Below are positions 15,624 through 24,446 of a stretch of 36,011 nucleotides of DNA, in pieces (positions within the stretch are counted from its first letter, which is position 1; each line of letters starts with the position of its first letter). The position numbers and the translations under genes are program-made. The notes below the pieces were generated by a model, which ran no database searches, was not told the origin of the DNA, and was given only the letters and a program-made list of their open reading frames with translations. This DNA is from Burkholderiaceae bacterium (lineage in GTDB: Bacteria; Pseudomonadota; Gammaproteobacteria; Burkholderiales; Burkholderiaceae_B). Location of the stretch: assembly GCA_004322135.1 (NCBI GenBank), contig SCSG01000006.1, positions 1-36,011 on the forward strand. The letters are read 5' to 3'.

Positions 15624-15953
15624 CTATTTTGCAAGACCAAGAGCCTTGTGCTTGCCGGAGTTTACAGTGGCGCGCGAAGCTCGAGCATGCTGATGGCTAC
15701 GGTCTCCGGCGCGTTGCAAACCCTTATCTCTGTCAAGTGAATGGGCGCCGTTGGTATTGACTATTCCGTGGCTGCTCATGTGCGAACCGGACACACCCCC
15801 GGCTTCACTACCTATGCCGCCATGACCGCCACCGTGACCGCCGCCAACACCGCCGCCGCCACCTCCACCGCCTCCACGCGCCTGCGCGCCAAGCGCAAAA
15901 CATGACATGACAGCAACAGAAGCGACAATCAAACAGAATTTCGTTTTCAACAT
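15624..15953 (-). CDS. Exported Gly-rich protein
   Basis: A 109-residue protein with a strong AAGGAG ribosome binding site and a clear signal peptide (MLKTKFCLIVASVAVMSCFALGAQA). Directly after it comes a run of nine Gly and GGGHGGGHGG-type repeats (about 27-46), and then a His/Ser-rich, low-complexity C-terminal half. I recognise no domain. Secreted Gly/His-rich proteins of this type occur in many Burkholderiales genomes without known function; the His residues might bind metal. Confidence 0.7.
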   Translation of the reverse strand: MLKTKFCLIVASVAVMSCFALGAQARGGGGGGGGGVGGGHGGGHGGIGSEAGGVSGSHMSSHGIVNTNGAHSLDRDKGLQRAGDRSHQHARASRATVNSGKHKALGLAK

Positions 15954-16293
15954 AGCAACTCCTTCCCGAGAATATCAAACCGACATCGGGTGAGTGGGTA
16001 TCGTTGATATTGGCGAAAGTCTACTGGCTAACCTGAGAAAACTGTGAAACTGTCGCGTGAGATTTGCAACTATTTATAATTTGCCGCCTGGATTCAAGCA
16101 CGCTATCTCGACAAAAAAAGATGGGCATTTGTACAGCAAAAAGTCGCTCAAAAGGCTCGATAACTCAGATTTCACAAAAAATTGACATTTTCTTGACACA
16201 GGCTTCACGGACACCCCATTAGTATCCATGTCTGCCATCGCGTCAGCTTGACGCGATGCCCAAAATACGCCCGAGCAAGGCGCCCAGACACGA
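15954..16293. other. Intergenic region with tandem TTGACA repeats upstream of the RND operon
   Basis: This 340-base AT-rich region separates the Gly-rich gene (minus) from the efflux operon (plus). TTGACA occurs twice, at 16182-16187 and 16193-16198, exactly 11 bases apart, as direct repeats on one face of the helix; OmpR-type regulators often bind such repeats. Another tandem pair, AAACTGT at 16039-16045 and 16047-16053, is 8 bases apart. Either TTGACA may also be the -35 of the operon promoter. No gene is evident here. Confidence 0.4.
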
Positions 16294-17697
16294 ATGAATA
16301 CCCATCTGTTCCGACCGTTGATGCTTGCCTGTGTGGTACTGACAGGATGCGCGAGTTATCAGCCAAAGCCCATCACGCCCACGCAGCTTGCAAAAAATTT
16401 TGAACAACGCACGCTTACCAATGACGCTTTGCGGGCTTATCTCGTGCGACAGTCGGGACACCCTGTCAAACCCTGGCCACTGCCGCGCTGGAATCGCGAA
16501 ATGCTCACCCTCGCCGCCTACTATTACAGCCCGGCGTTGGATGTTGCGCGAGCGCAGTGGGGGGTGTCCAAGGCAGGCGTCGAGGTCGCGGGCGCCATCC
16601 CGAATCCGGTGCTGCAACTGCCCTTCCAGTACTCCACGGTCAATCCAGGGCCGGGTCGCCCCTACACCACGGGCCTGGGCCTTGATATCCCGATCGAGAC
16701 CGCGCACAAACGCGGTTACCGCATCGATCAGGCATCGCACCTGTCCGAAGCGGCGCGCCTGAATATCCGTAGCGAAGCGTGGAAGACACATAGCCAGGTT
16801 CGGGATGCGTTGCTCAACCTCTTTGCTGCACGGAAACGGACTGCGCTTCTAACGCAAAAAGTGGCGGTGCAGCAACACATTCTCGACATGATGAAAAAGC
16901 GAGAAACAGTCGGAGAAACTGCAGAGCCGGACATAAACCTGGCCGTACGCGTCCTGGGGCAAGCGCAGACTGATCTCGTCGCCGCGGGAAGCGCATCACA
17001 AGATGCACTCGCCCGGCTTGCAAGCGTCATGGGCCTTCCAATCGGCGCGCTCGAATCGGTTCAACTCAATCTTGATGAGTTCGAACGCACAGGCGCGGCC
17101 CCGCCGCCCGCCGAGGCACGCCGCGCGGCAATCTTCAATCGCGCCGATCTGCTGGGTTCGCTGGCCAAGTACGAAGCGGCCGAAGGCGCACTGCAACTCG
17201 AAATCGCCAAGCAATATCCGGATATCCATATCGGCCTGGGCTACACCTACGACACGGGAACCAACAAGATCGGGTTTGGATTGGCCGGCATCGCGCTGCC
17301 AATCTTTGACCGAAATGAAGGCGGCATTGCACAAGCGGAAGCGAAAAGAGCTGAGGCAGCCGCCAGAACGGCTGCATTGCAGGACAAGATCATCAATGAT
17401 CTTGATCACGCGCTCGATCATTACCGGACAAGCCTCAATGTATTGCGTCTGTCCACTGTGCGCCTGTCCACCGCGCACAAGCAATTAAGAAGCCAAGCCG
17501 CGAGCTTTGCCGCCGGCGCTATCGATCGCCCGGCGCTCGCCCAGGCGAAAGCAAACTACCAAACCAGCGCTATCGCCCACCTGAACGATGTCGTGGCGGC
17601 GCAGCAGGCGGCGGGCGCACTCGAAGACGCCATGCAGCGACCTCTGTCGCCGAGCACGCCGAACTGGACTATGACGCAAAAAGAGATATTACGATGA
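16294..17697 (+). CDS. TolC-family outer-membrane efflux lipoprotein (CzcC/CusC-like)
   Basis: A 467-residue outer-membrane factor. The N-terminus MNTHLFRPLMLACVVLTGC is a lipoprotein signal with Cys19 as acylation site. Two outer-membrane-factor repeats follow, with the typical long helices (about 165-260 and 340-450) and the strand segment HIGLGYTYDTGTNKIGFGLAGIALPIFDRNEG. It forms the outer channel of a tripartite efflux pump and is the first gene of the operon. Its stop overlaps the adaptor start (ATGA at 17694). No good ribosome binding site is seen at its ATG. Confidence 0.9.
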   Translation: MNTHLFRPLMLACVVLTGCASYQPKPITPTQLAKNFEQRTLTNDALRAYLVRQSGHPVKPWPLPRWNREMLTLAAYYYSPALDVARAQWGVSKAGVEVAGAIPNPVLQLPFQYSTVNPGPGRPYTTGLGLDIPIETAHKRGYRIDQASHLSEAARLNIRSEAWKTHSQVRDALLNLFAARKRTALLTQKVAVQQHILDMMKKRETVGETAEPDINLAVRVLGQAQTDLVAAGSASQDALARLASVMGLPIGALESVQLNLDEFERTGAAPPPAEARRAAIFNRADLLGSLAKYEAAEGALQLEIAKQYPDIHIGLGYTYDTGTNKIGFGLAGIALPIFDRNEGGIAQAEAKRAEAAARTAALQDKIINDLDHALDHYRTSLNVLRLSTVRLSTAHKQLRSQAASFAAGAIDRPALAQAKANYQTSAIAHLNDVVAAQQAAGALEDAMQRPLSPSTPNWTMTQKEILR

Positions 17698-18755
17698 AAC
17701 GCAAAATAGCCCTCTTGCTTATCGCTTCGGCTGTACTGGCGGCCGCCGGCGGCGGGTACCTCTATTACACGACAAGCGCCGCGCCCACCGCCTTCACCCC
17801 AGCAACCGTTGCCCAGGCGCCGCGCGTGCAAACTGTGAACGGCGAAACCGTGGTGTTAGCCTCCGTCGACGAGCAGCGCGCAAGCCATATTGGCGTGGCC
17901 CCCCTCGCGGCCTCGACGGTCCGGCCGGAAACCACCGCCTACACGACCGTAGTCGACTTGCAGCCGTTCTTCGATTTGCACAACCGCGTGGCGGCGGCGC
18001 GCTCCAATCGCCAAGGCGCGCGTGCGCAAGCCGACGCGTCGCGCGCCCAGTACCAGCGAGACTATGTGCTGTTCAAGGATAATCGCAACGTTTCGCAAAA
18101 GAGCCTGCAAGACGCCAGGGCAGTCATGCTCACGGATCAGGCTCGGCTACAGGCGGCCGAGGCCGCGCAAAACGTTCTTGATGCGACCTTGAGGCAGCAA
18201 TTCGGCGCTGTGCTCGCCAGCGCAGCGGCGGCGCCGGCCTCCGATCTTCTTCAACGGTTAATGAGCGGCCACACCGAAGTGTTGCGTGTCACGCTGCCGT
18301 CGAACGACGGCGCATCGGCACCCGCGCAGATTTCCGTCGATGGCCTCGATGGCCGGCCCATTGCCGCCCACAAGCTGTCGGCTTCGCCGCAAAGCGACCC
18401 ATCAATCCAGGGCCGTCCCTATTTCTATGCGGCCGACGCCATCCTGCCGGTCGGCACGCGCACCACGTCGCACATACCGCTAGAGGGCAAGAGCACACAA
18501 GGCCTGCTGATCCCCGAGGGCGCCGTTGTATGGTACGGCGGACAACAATGGGCCTATGTAAAAACGGCTGCCGATCAATTTACCCGCCGCTATATGCCAT
18601 CGGCGCTGGCTGTGGATGGCGGATTCGTCGTGACGAGCGGGTTTCGTGTGGGCGAGGAAGTCGTCATCCGCGGCGCCCAACTGCTGCTGTCCGAAGAACT
18701 GCGCCCGCAAGGCATCACAACCCAGTGCAAAGATCCGCCGGAATGCGATGGTTGA
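17694..18755 (+). CDS. RND efflux periplasmic adaptor (membrane fusion protein)
   Basis: A 353-residue adaptor. It has an N-terminal membrane anchor (MKRKIALLLIASAVLAAAGGGYLYY), a helical hairpin with repeated Ala/Gln/Arg residues (about 95-165), and beta-barrel and membrane-proximal domains with GLLIPEGAVVWYGGQQWAYVK and GFRVGEEVVIRGAQLLLSEE. It links the pump to the TolC-like channel. The protein is short compared with CzcB/CusB (about 400-520), and the usual lipoyl half-motifs are not obvious. It ends with an unusual Cys pair (QCKDPPECDG). Coupled to the upstream gene; 34 bases separate it from the pump gene. Confidence 0.87.
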   Translation: MKRKIALLLIASAVLAAAGGGYLYYTTSAAPTAFTPATVAQAPRVQTVNGETVVLASVDEQRASHIGVAPLAASTVRPETTAYTTVVDLQPFFDLHNRVAAARSNRQGARAQADASRAQYQRDYVLFKDNRNVSQKSLQDARAVMLTDQARLQAAEAAQNVLDATLRQQFGAVLASAAAAPASDLLQRLMSGHTEVLRVTLPSNDGASAPAQISVDGLDGRPIAAHKLSASPQSDPSIQGRPYFYAADAILPVGTRTTSHIPLEGKSTQGLLIPEGAVVWYGGQQWAYVKTAADQFTRRYMPSALAVDGGFVVTSGFRVGEEVVIRGAQLLLSEELRPQGITTQCKDPPECDG

Positions 18756-18789
18756 CCACCGTATTCATCCACGAGCGCGATAACTTCTC

Positions 18790-21700
18790 ATGCTAAACAT
18801 CATCATCCGTTTTTCGCTGCGGTTTCGCGGCGTCATTTATGCTCTCGCTGTCCTGGCGAGCGCCTATGGCCTGTATACCCTGACGCACGTGAAGTTGGAC
18901 GTCTTCCCCGAATTCGCGCCACCCATGACCGTGATCCAGACGGAGGCGCCGGGTCTATCGAGCGAACAGGTCGAGACACTGGTGACTCGCCCGATTGAAG
19001 CCGCATTGAGCGGGACGGTGGGCGTACAGTCCATGAGATCCAAGTCCTTGCAGGGCTTATCCGCCATCACCATGGTGTTTGGCGACCATTCGAACGTCTT
19101 GCAAGCCCGGCAACTGGTGTCCGAGCGCATGAACGCTGCCGCTGCCACCTTGCCGGTCGGTGTGCTGCCGCCCAAGCTACTGCCACTCACGACCGCGACG
19201 AGCGTCGTCCTGATCATCGGCCTGACATCGAAGACACAGTCCTTGATGGAGCTGCACGATATTGCGGAATGGATGGTGAAGCCACAATTATTGAGCGTGC
19301 CGGGCGTGGCCGATGCGATCGTATTCGGCGGCCAGACACGGCAACTGCAGATTCAGGTCGATCCAGACAAATTGGCGCACTATGGCCTCTCGATCCAAGA
19401 GGTCATCGCCGCGGCGAGAGCATCGACCGGTGTGCGCGGTGCGGGTTTTATCGAGAATGCGAACCAGCGCATCACGATCCGTACCGACGGCCAGATCACG
19501 ACGCCCAAGGCGCTGGCTGGAGTCGTACTGCGCTGGAGCCACGGTGCAGGCATCCGGATGGGCGACGTCGCCACGGTGGCGTACGCGCCTGCGCCCGCGG
19601 CAGGCGCTGCATCCATCATGGGCAAACCCGGTGTCATGATCGTGCTGGAAAACCAGTATGGAACCAACACGCTGACCGTCACGAACAGGCTCGAGCACAC
19701 GCTCGCCACGCTCAAGCCTGTGCTCGCCAGACAAGGCGTCGACCTGGAGCCGGACGTCTTTCGCCCGGCGAACTTTATCGTGGAAGCAACCGGCCATTTA
19801 CGCACGGCCCTGCTGATTGGCGGCCTACTCGTTATAGCGATCCTGTTTCTTTTCCTGCTCAATGTCAGGACCGCGGTCATTTCCGCCGTTGCCATTCCAC
19901 TCTCGCTACTGGTTGCCGTGATCGTTCTCAATGCCTTTGGCGTCACGCTCAACACGATGACTCTTGGCGGCCTGGCGATCGCCTTGGGTGAAGTGGTTGA
20001 CGACGCCATTATCGATGTCGAAAACATTTATCGGCGGCTGCGGGAAAACCGCAAATTACCCGAGCCGCTTCCCGCTTTCCGGGTCGTGTTGCGCGCGTCG
20101 CTGGAAGTGCGCAGCGCGGTCGTGTTTGCGACGTTCATTGTCATCCTGATCTTCTTGCCGGTCTTGTCGCTCTCGGGTGTCGCCGGAAAACTCTTCGCAC
20201 CGCTGGGCATCGCCTACATTCTTGCGGTACTGGCGTCCCTCTCGGTAGCACTGACTCTCACCCCTGCGATAGCGCTCGCCTTGCTGGCCAAGACGCCGCT
20301 TCCGCCTCACGAACCGCGGTTGTTGGCGTGGCTGAAAACACACTACAGCACTCTGTTGATAAAAGTGGAGCGGCGCGCTCGGACCATCATGATTCTTGTC
20401 GCTATCTTATGCCTCGCGTCGTTGTCGATATTGCCATTTTTGCGCGGCAACTTCATCCCGGAACTTCGGGAAGGACACTACATCGTTCATATGGGTCTTG
20501 CGCGAGGCTCATCCCTGGCCGAGTCCATGGGCATCGGCGCCCAGATATCACGAACACTGATGAAGATCCCGGGCGTGCGCCTGGTAGCGCAGCGTGCAGG
20601 CCGTGCCGACGAAGTGGTCGATCCGGTAGGTGTACAACTCAGTGAATTCGAGGTCGATCTAAAACCGGCGAGCGCGAGCGAGCAAGGCGCCATCCTACAG
20701 CGCATCCGTAACGAACTTGCTGGCTTTCCGGGTATCTCCACCTCGGTCAATACCTTCCTCGTCGAACGCATCGACGAGACGATTTCCGGCTCGACCGCAC
20801 CCGTAGTAGTCAATGTATTTGGCGACAACCTCGATGTCATCGATCGCAAGGCGCTGGAAATTGCACAGTTGATGGGCAAGATCGATGGAGCGACGAGCGT
20901 TCGCGTCGAGTCCCCTCCCGGTATTCCGGAACTGGCCATCAGGCTCAAACCGGATCAATTGAGCCGCTGGGGCTTCAGACCCGGCGATGTTCTCAACACG
21001 ATCCAGGACGCCTACCAGGGAACGACCGTCGCACAGGCCTATCAGGGCAATCGCAGCTACGATATCGCTGTGGTCCTGTCGCCGGCAGCCCGCACAGACA
21101 TCGGCCAGATCGGCTCGCTTATGCTGCGCAATCCCGACGGCCTCGCCGTGCCGTTGCGAGACCTCGCGAGCCTGCGCCAAGTATCGGGCCGCTACCAGAT
21201 CACACACGATGGAGGCCGGCGTATGCAGACAGTATCGGTCAGCGTCGGCGGGCGCGCCGTGAGCGATTTCGTTCGCGAAGCGCAGGCGCGTATGAACCGC
21301 GAAATCACCATGCCCAAGGGAACGTATGCGGTGTTTGCGGGAGAAAGCGAAGCCCGCAGCCAATCGCTGCACGATTTGCTGGTCTATGGCGCCATGGCCG
21401 GCGTCGGCATCGTGCTGCTGCTCTTTCTGGCGTTGAAAAACCGCCGCAGCGTCGCGCTGGTAATGGCTAACCTGCCGTTTGCGCTGGTGGGTGGAGTCTT
21501 GAGCGTGGCGCTCACCGGTGGCGATCTTTCGCTGGGAGGCATGGTGGGCTTCGTGACACTGTTCGGCATTTCCCTGCGAAACTCGATCATGCTGATAAGT
21601 CACTATGAACATCTCGTGCACATCGACCGGATACCCTGGTGCATGCAGACGGCGGTGCGCGGTGCGGCCGAACGCCTGATACCCATTTTGATGACAGCGC

Positions 21701-21900
21701 TCGTGACTGCATTCGCGCTGCTGCCACTGGCGCTTACGAGCGGTGCGGCAGGCAATGAGATCGAAGGGCCCATGGCCATTGTGATTCTTGGTGGGCTTGC
21801 CACCTCTACGCTACTGAACCTGATCGTGCTGCCCATACTTGCGCTGCGTTATGGTCGTTTTGAACAGGACGCATCGATTGGATCGAATTTGTTGTTTTGA
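18790..21900 (+). CDS. Heavy-metal efflux RND transporter (CzcA/CusA family)
   Basis: A 1036-residue RND pump, the usual length. The N-terminus has one helix followed by the porter domain with VFPEFAPPMTVIQTEAPGLSSEQVETLVTRPIE, typical of the heavy-metal (HME) branch. Twelve membrane helices are expected: TM1, TM2-6 at about 335-540, TM7, and TM8-12 at about 860-1025. In TM4 the motif is LGEVVDDAIIDVENIYRRL, not the DFGxxxDGAxxxVEN of CzcA nor the AIG...DAA of CusA. The paired Asp needed for proton transfer are kept, but the metal subtype cannot be named with certainty. The last 52 bases overlap the 3' end of the convergent MFS gene. Confidence 0.93.
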   Translation: MLNIIIRFSLRFRGVIYALAVLASAYGLYTLTHVKLDVFPEFAPPMTVIQTEAPGLSSEQVETLVTRPIEAALSGTVGVQSMRSKSLQGLSAITMVFGDHSNVLQARQLVSERMNAAAATLPVGVLPPKLLPLTTATSVVLIIGLTSKTQSLMELHDIAEWMVKPQLLSVPGVADAIVFGGQTRQLQIQVDPDKLAHYGLSIQEVIAAARASTGVRGAGFIENANQRITIRTDGQITTPKALAGVVLRWSHGAGIRMGDVATVAYAPAPAAGAASIMGKPGVMIVLENQYGTNTLTVTNRLEHTLATLKPVLARQGVDLEPDVFRPANFIVEATGHLRTALLIGGLLVIAILFLFLLNVRTAVISAVAIPLSLLVAVIVLNAFGVTLNTMTLGGLAIALGEVVDDAIIDVENIYRRLRENRKLPEPLPAFRVVLRASLEVRSAVVFATFIVILIFLPVLSLSGVAGKLFAPLGIAYILAVLASLSVALTLTPAIALALLAKTPLPPHEPRLLAWLKTHYSTLLIKVERRARTIMILVAILCLASLSILPFLRGNFIPELREGHYIVHMGLARGSSLAESMGIGAQISRTLMKIPGVRLVAQRAGRADEVVDPVGVQLSEFEVDLKPASASEQGAILQRIRNELAGFPGISTSVNTFLVERIDETISGSTAPVVVNVFGDNLDVIDRKALEIAQLMGKIDGATSVRVESPPGIPELAIRLKPDQLSRWGFRPGDVLNTIQDAYQGTTVAQAYQGNRSYDIAVVLSPAARTDIGQIGSLMLRNPDGLAVPLRDLASLRQVSGRYQITHDGGRRMQTVSVSVGGRAVSDFVREAQARMNREITMPKGTYAVFAGESEARSQSLHDLLVYGAMAGVGIVLLLFLALKNRRSVALVMANLPFALVGGVLSVALTGGDLSLGGMVGFVTLFGISLRNSIMLISHYEHLVHIDRIPWCMQTAVRGAAERLIPILMTALVTAFALLPLALTSGAAGNEIEGPMAIVILGGLATSTLLNLIVLPILALRYGRFEQDASIGSNLLF

Positions 21901-23081
21901 AAGTGGGTCGAACGCGCTAAAAATATCAACAGCAGCAATGCCCCAGTACCGCATGTTACAAATCCCACCTGTACACCGAAAAACTGAGTGATTAGACCGA
22001 CCAGGAGGGGGCCGACCATGTCACCGAATTCCTTGAAGGACTGCGCGGCCCCCATGCTGGCTCCAAGCGCACGCTGATCCACCATAGTACTAATTAGCGT
22101 ATCGGCATTGGTCCACACCGTGCCTACACCCACCCCCGCAATGATGATGACAAGTATTAACAAAATGCCCGATGTAAAGGCCACAACGCTGATTGCCAAC
22201 GCAGCCATCAACAAGCCGACCAACACAGTCTTGCGAATAGACACCCTATCAGCGAGGTAGCCCGCCAACGGTTGAACCAGCAAATAGCTGGCTGTCGCGA
22301 CAGTGACCAGGATGCCGGACCGCAGCGGGGTATAGCCGATCGAATGTAGATAGACCGGCAGAAAGCCGAACAGGATGCCGACCATGAACATATTGATCAC
22401 TATGACCGCGTAGACCGGCAACAGATGCGGTTCTTTGAAAATTAGAAAGAACTCTTTTAGAGACATGTCATCGTCATCTTCCTTCAAGGCATCCGCCTTA
22501 GTCCTGTCTTTGGGTAAAAAAAGGCTGAGTAACAAGGCGACGATACCGACTGCCGCCGAGACGATAAAAATCATCGAGAAACCGTAACCTTGAACGAGGA
22601 ATCCGCCAAGCGCTGGCGCAATGACATAACCGGCTCCCTTAATGGCGTTATAAATGCCAAATGCGGTGCCTCGGCCCGTCGTAAAATATTTAGCCACCAA
22701 AGTAATAGAGACCGTTGACAAGGCTGCCGCACCAAGGCCTTGTATGAACCGCACACCCAACAGAAATTTTGGGTCGATGACTAGGAATAGCAGCGAACCC
22801 GCAATGAACACCATGATGCCGGTCAGCAGCATCGCCTTCATGCCACGCCGGTCCGCAATGAAACCAGCCACCGGTTTGGCAAACAATTCCGCGAAGTCAT
22901 AAACGGCAATGAGCAGGCCGATCATGAATGCGCCCACACCGACCACCTGAGCATACGAAGGGAGATTGGTCGCAACAATATGGGCACCAAATGATGTCAC
23001 AAAGCCGCACAGGGCCAGGATGACAAGGTACCAATACCGTCGTGATAACGGCACTGTGGTTTCCCCCAGGACTTGATCCAT
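21849..23081 (-). CDS. MFS transporter
   Basis: A 410-residue major facilitator protein with twelve hydrophobic helices. The loop 2-3 motif reads GFIADRRGMKAML (about 77-89), with a second copy GYLADRVSIRKTVL in the C-half. The central loop is acidic and short (KADALKEDDDDMSLKEF). An AAGGAAAAGT ribosome binding site precedes the ATG. It is divergent from the ChrB-like gene, 189 bases apart; in many bacteria such an MFS gene accompanies a stand-alone ChrB N-domain protein. The substrate is unknown; chromate or another oxyanion or drug efflux is a guess from context. Its stop lies inside the RND gene. Confidence 0.92.
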   Translation of the reverse strand: MDQVLGETTVPLSRRYWYLVILALCGFVTSFGAHIVATNLPSYAQVVGVGAFMIGLLIAVYDFAELFAKPVAGFIADRRGMKAMLLTGIMVFIAGSLLFLVIDPKFLLGVRFIQGLGAAALSTVSITLVAKYFTTGRGTAFGIYNAIKGAGYVIAPALGGFLVQGYGFSMIFIVSAAVGIVALLLSLFLPKDRTKADALKEDDDDMSLKEFFLIFKEPHLLPVYAVIVINMFMVGILFGFLPVYLHSIGYTPLRSGILVTVATASYLLVQPLAGYLADRVSIRKTVLVGLLMAALAISVVAFTSGILLILVIIIAGVGVGTVWTNADTLISTMVDQRALGASMGAAQSFKEFGDMVGPLLVGLITQFFGVQVGFVTCGTGALLLLIFLARSTHFQNNKFDPIDASCSKRP

Positions 23082-23270
23082 ACTTTTCCTTAATTAATTA
23101 GCTCATGCGATTCACATTCGGACCATAAAATGGTGTCCAAACCGATCCTATTATTAGTACTTATCAAATCATTTATAATGTTGCGATGGTAACAAATATC
23201 TTAAATCAATGCTATGACACCAATTGCCGCCTTTGCGGGGAAAAATTGACCATCACCCGCGCGCGCACCC

Positions 23271-23855
23271 ATGAGTAGCCGAACTTGGCTCCTGCTCACC
23301 TACAAGGTTCCACCCGAGCCGGCACGCCATCGGATCGCCGTCTGGCGCAAGCTCAAGGGCATGGGGGTGGTTTATTTGCAAAATGGCGTCTGCGTGCTGC
23401 CGCTGACCGACGAGTATGTGCGTCGTCTCAAAGTGATCGAAAACGAAATCACCAACCTCGGCGGCGACGCAGTCTTACTCCAATCGGAGGGCCTAGACCG
23501 TGCTCAGGAAGACAAAATTCTGGCTCGTTTTCATGCCGAGCGCGATGAAGCCTATACAGAAGTCATCAGTCGTTGCGACGACTTTGAGGCCGAGCTGGCA
23601 CGGGAAAGCGCCGCGGGCAAGTTCACCTATGCGGAAGTCGAGGAGAACGAAGAGGATCTGCGTAAACTTCAAACCTGGATCGGCAAAATCGTCAAGCTCG
23701 ACTTCACCGGCGCCTCGCTGCGTGTCGAAGCCCAAACGCGCGTTGCCCGTTGCGAAACGCTGCTCGACGAGTACGCCCAGCAGGTGTTCAAGAAGCAACA
23801 AGCCGGCGGCCATGATGACGCGGATCCGACCAACAGAGCGAAGGGCCCTTTCTAG
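23271..23855 (+). CDS. ChrB N-terminal-domain protein (chromate resistance regulator-like)
   Basis: A 194-residue soluble protein starting MSSRTWLLLTYKVPPEPARHRIAVWRKLKGMGVVYLQNGVCVLP, the hallmark opening of the ChrB N-terminal domain. The rest is charged and helical (about 70-180), probably a coiled-coil segment. Full ChrB proteins have about 310 residues with a C-terminal domain that is missing here, and no chrA transporter gene is in the window. No Shine-Dalgarno sequence is seen before the ATG (GC-rich GCGCGCGCACCC instead), so it may be leaderless. By position it may regulate or sense for the divergent MFS gene. DNA binding has been shown for full ChrB; for this short form it is inference. 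Confidence 0.83.
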   Translation: MSSRTWLLLTYKVPPEPARHRIAVWRKLKGMGVVYLQNGVCVLPLTDEYVRRLKVIENEITNLGGDAVLLQSEGLDRAQEDKILARFHAERDEAYTEVISRCDDFEAELARESAAGKFTYAEVEENEEDLRKLQTWIGKIVKLDFTGASLRVEAQTRVARCETLLDEYAQQVFKKQQAGGHDDADPTNRAKGPF

Positions 23856-23870
23856 CGGACGTCAAGGCTA

Positions 23871-24368
23871 TTAGAGACGATCCGCAGCCCCATGCAATGG
23901 GATCGCGCTTTGGCGCAAGTGACGGTATTCATGCCAAATCAAAACCATGACCACCAAGTCGAAAAGCGTCAATACAATCAGACCAATTGAGTGAGTGTAG
24001 GAAAAACGGTACGCCTGGTAAAGAATAAAGAGACCCAACACACCGAGAGAAACGGGATAGGCCCATAATTTATTTTTAAGAAGGCAAATAACCAGAAACA
24101 CCTTAACGGCACCATGACTCAAAAGGTAGAGCGCGTAAAAATGCTGACTACTTATAGAGAATGTATGGGCGAAAGTAAGCAGGAGGTTCGCAATAAAATC
24201 CTTCGGATCTTCGATAAGTTCATCCTGCGTGATCATTTTCACCAATGTCACTATGGCGGCCGTATTGACCAACGCCAAAGCAATACCGCTCACGCACTCA
24301 AGCAACGCATGGGCGCCCTTGAGAAGTACGCTGGCCGCAAAGAGTTGATGTATACGGCGTTCGTTCAT
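23871..24368 (-). CDS. DUF2127 membrane protein
   Basis: A 165-residue inner-membrane protein with four hydrophobic segments (about 7-40, 72-95, 97-115 and 122-140). It has the DUF2127 pattern: LFAASVLLKGAHALLECVSGI near the start, LYLLSHGAVKVFLVICLLKNKLWAYPVSL in the middle, and YRFSYTHSIGLIVLTLFDLVVMVLIWHEYRHL at the end. ATG 24368 is preceded by AGGG. It follows cadR (78 bases) on the same strand and ends 15 bases from the convergent ChrB-like gene. Its function is not known; co-transcription with cadR is possible. Confidence 0.8.
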   Translation of the reverse strand: MNERRIHQLFAASVLLKGAHALLECVSGIALALVNTAAIVTLVKMITQDELIEDPKDFIANLLLTFAHTFSISSQHFYALYLLSHGAVKVFLVICLLKNKLWAYPVSLGVLGLFILYQAYRFSYTHSIGLIVLTLFDLVVMVLIWHEYRHLRQSAIPLHGAADRL

Positions 24369-24446
24369 ATGACACGCCCTATTTCCATGGATCGAATAAA
24401 CCACCTTGTTTGACGGCAGCCCGTGCACCACCTCCTTTTCCAAGCC

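Noticed and set aside
24028..24413. Plus-strand frame of 99 residues opposite the DUF2127 gene
   Set aside because: Antisense to a membrane protein gene with better coding signals.
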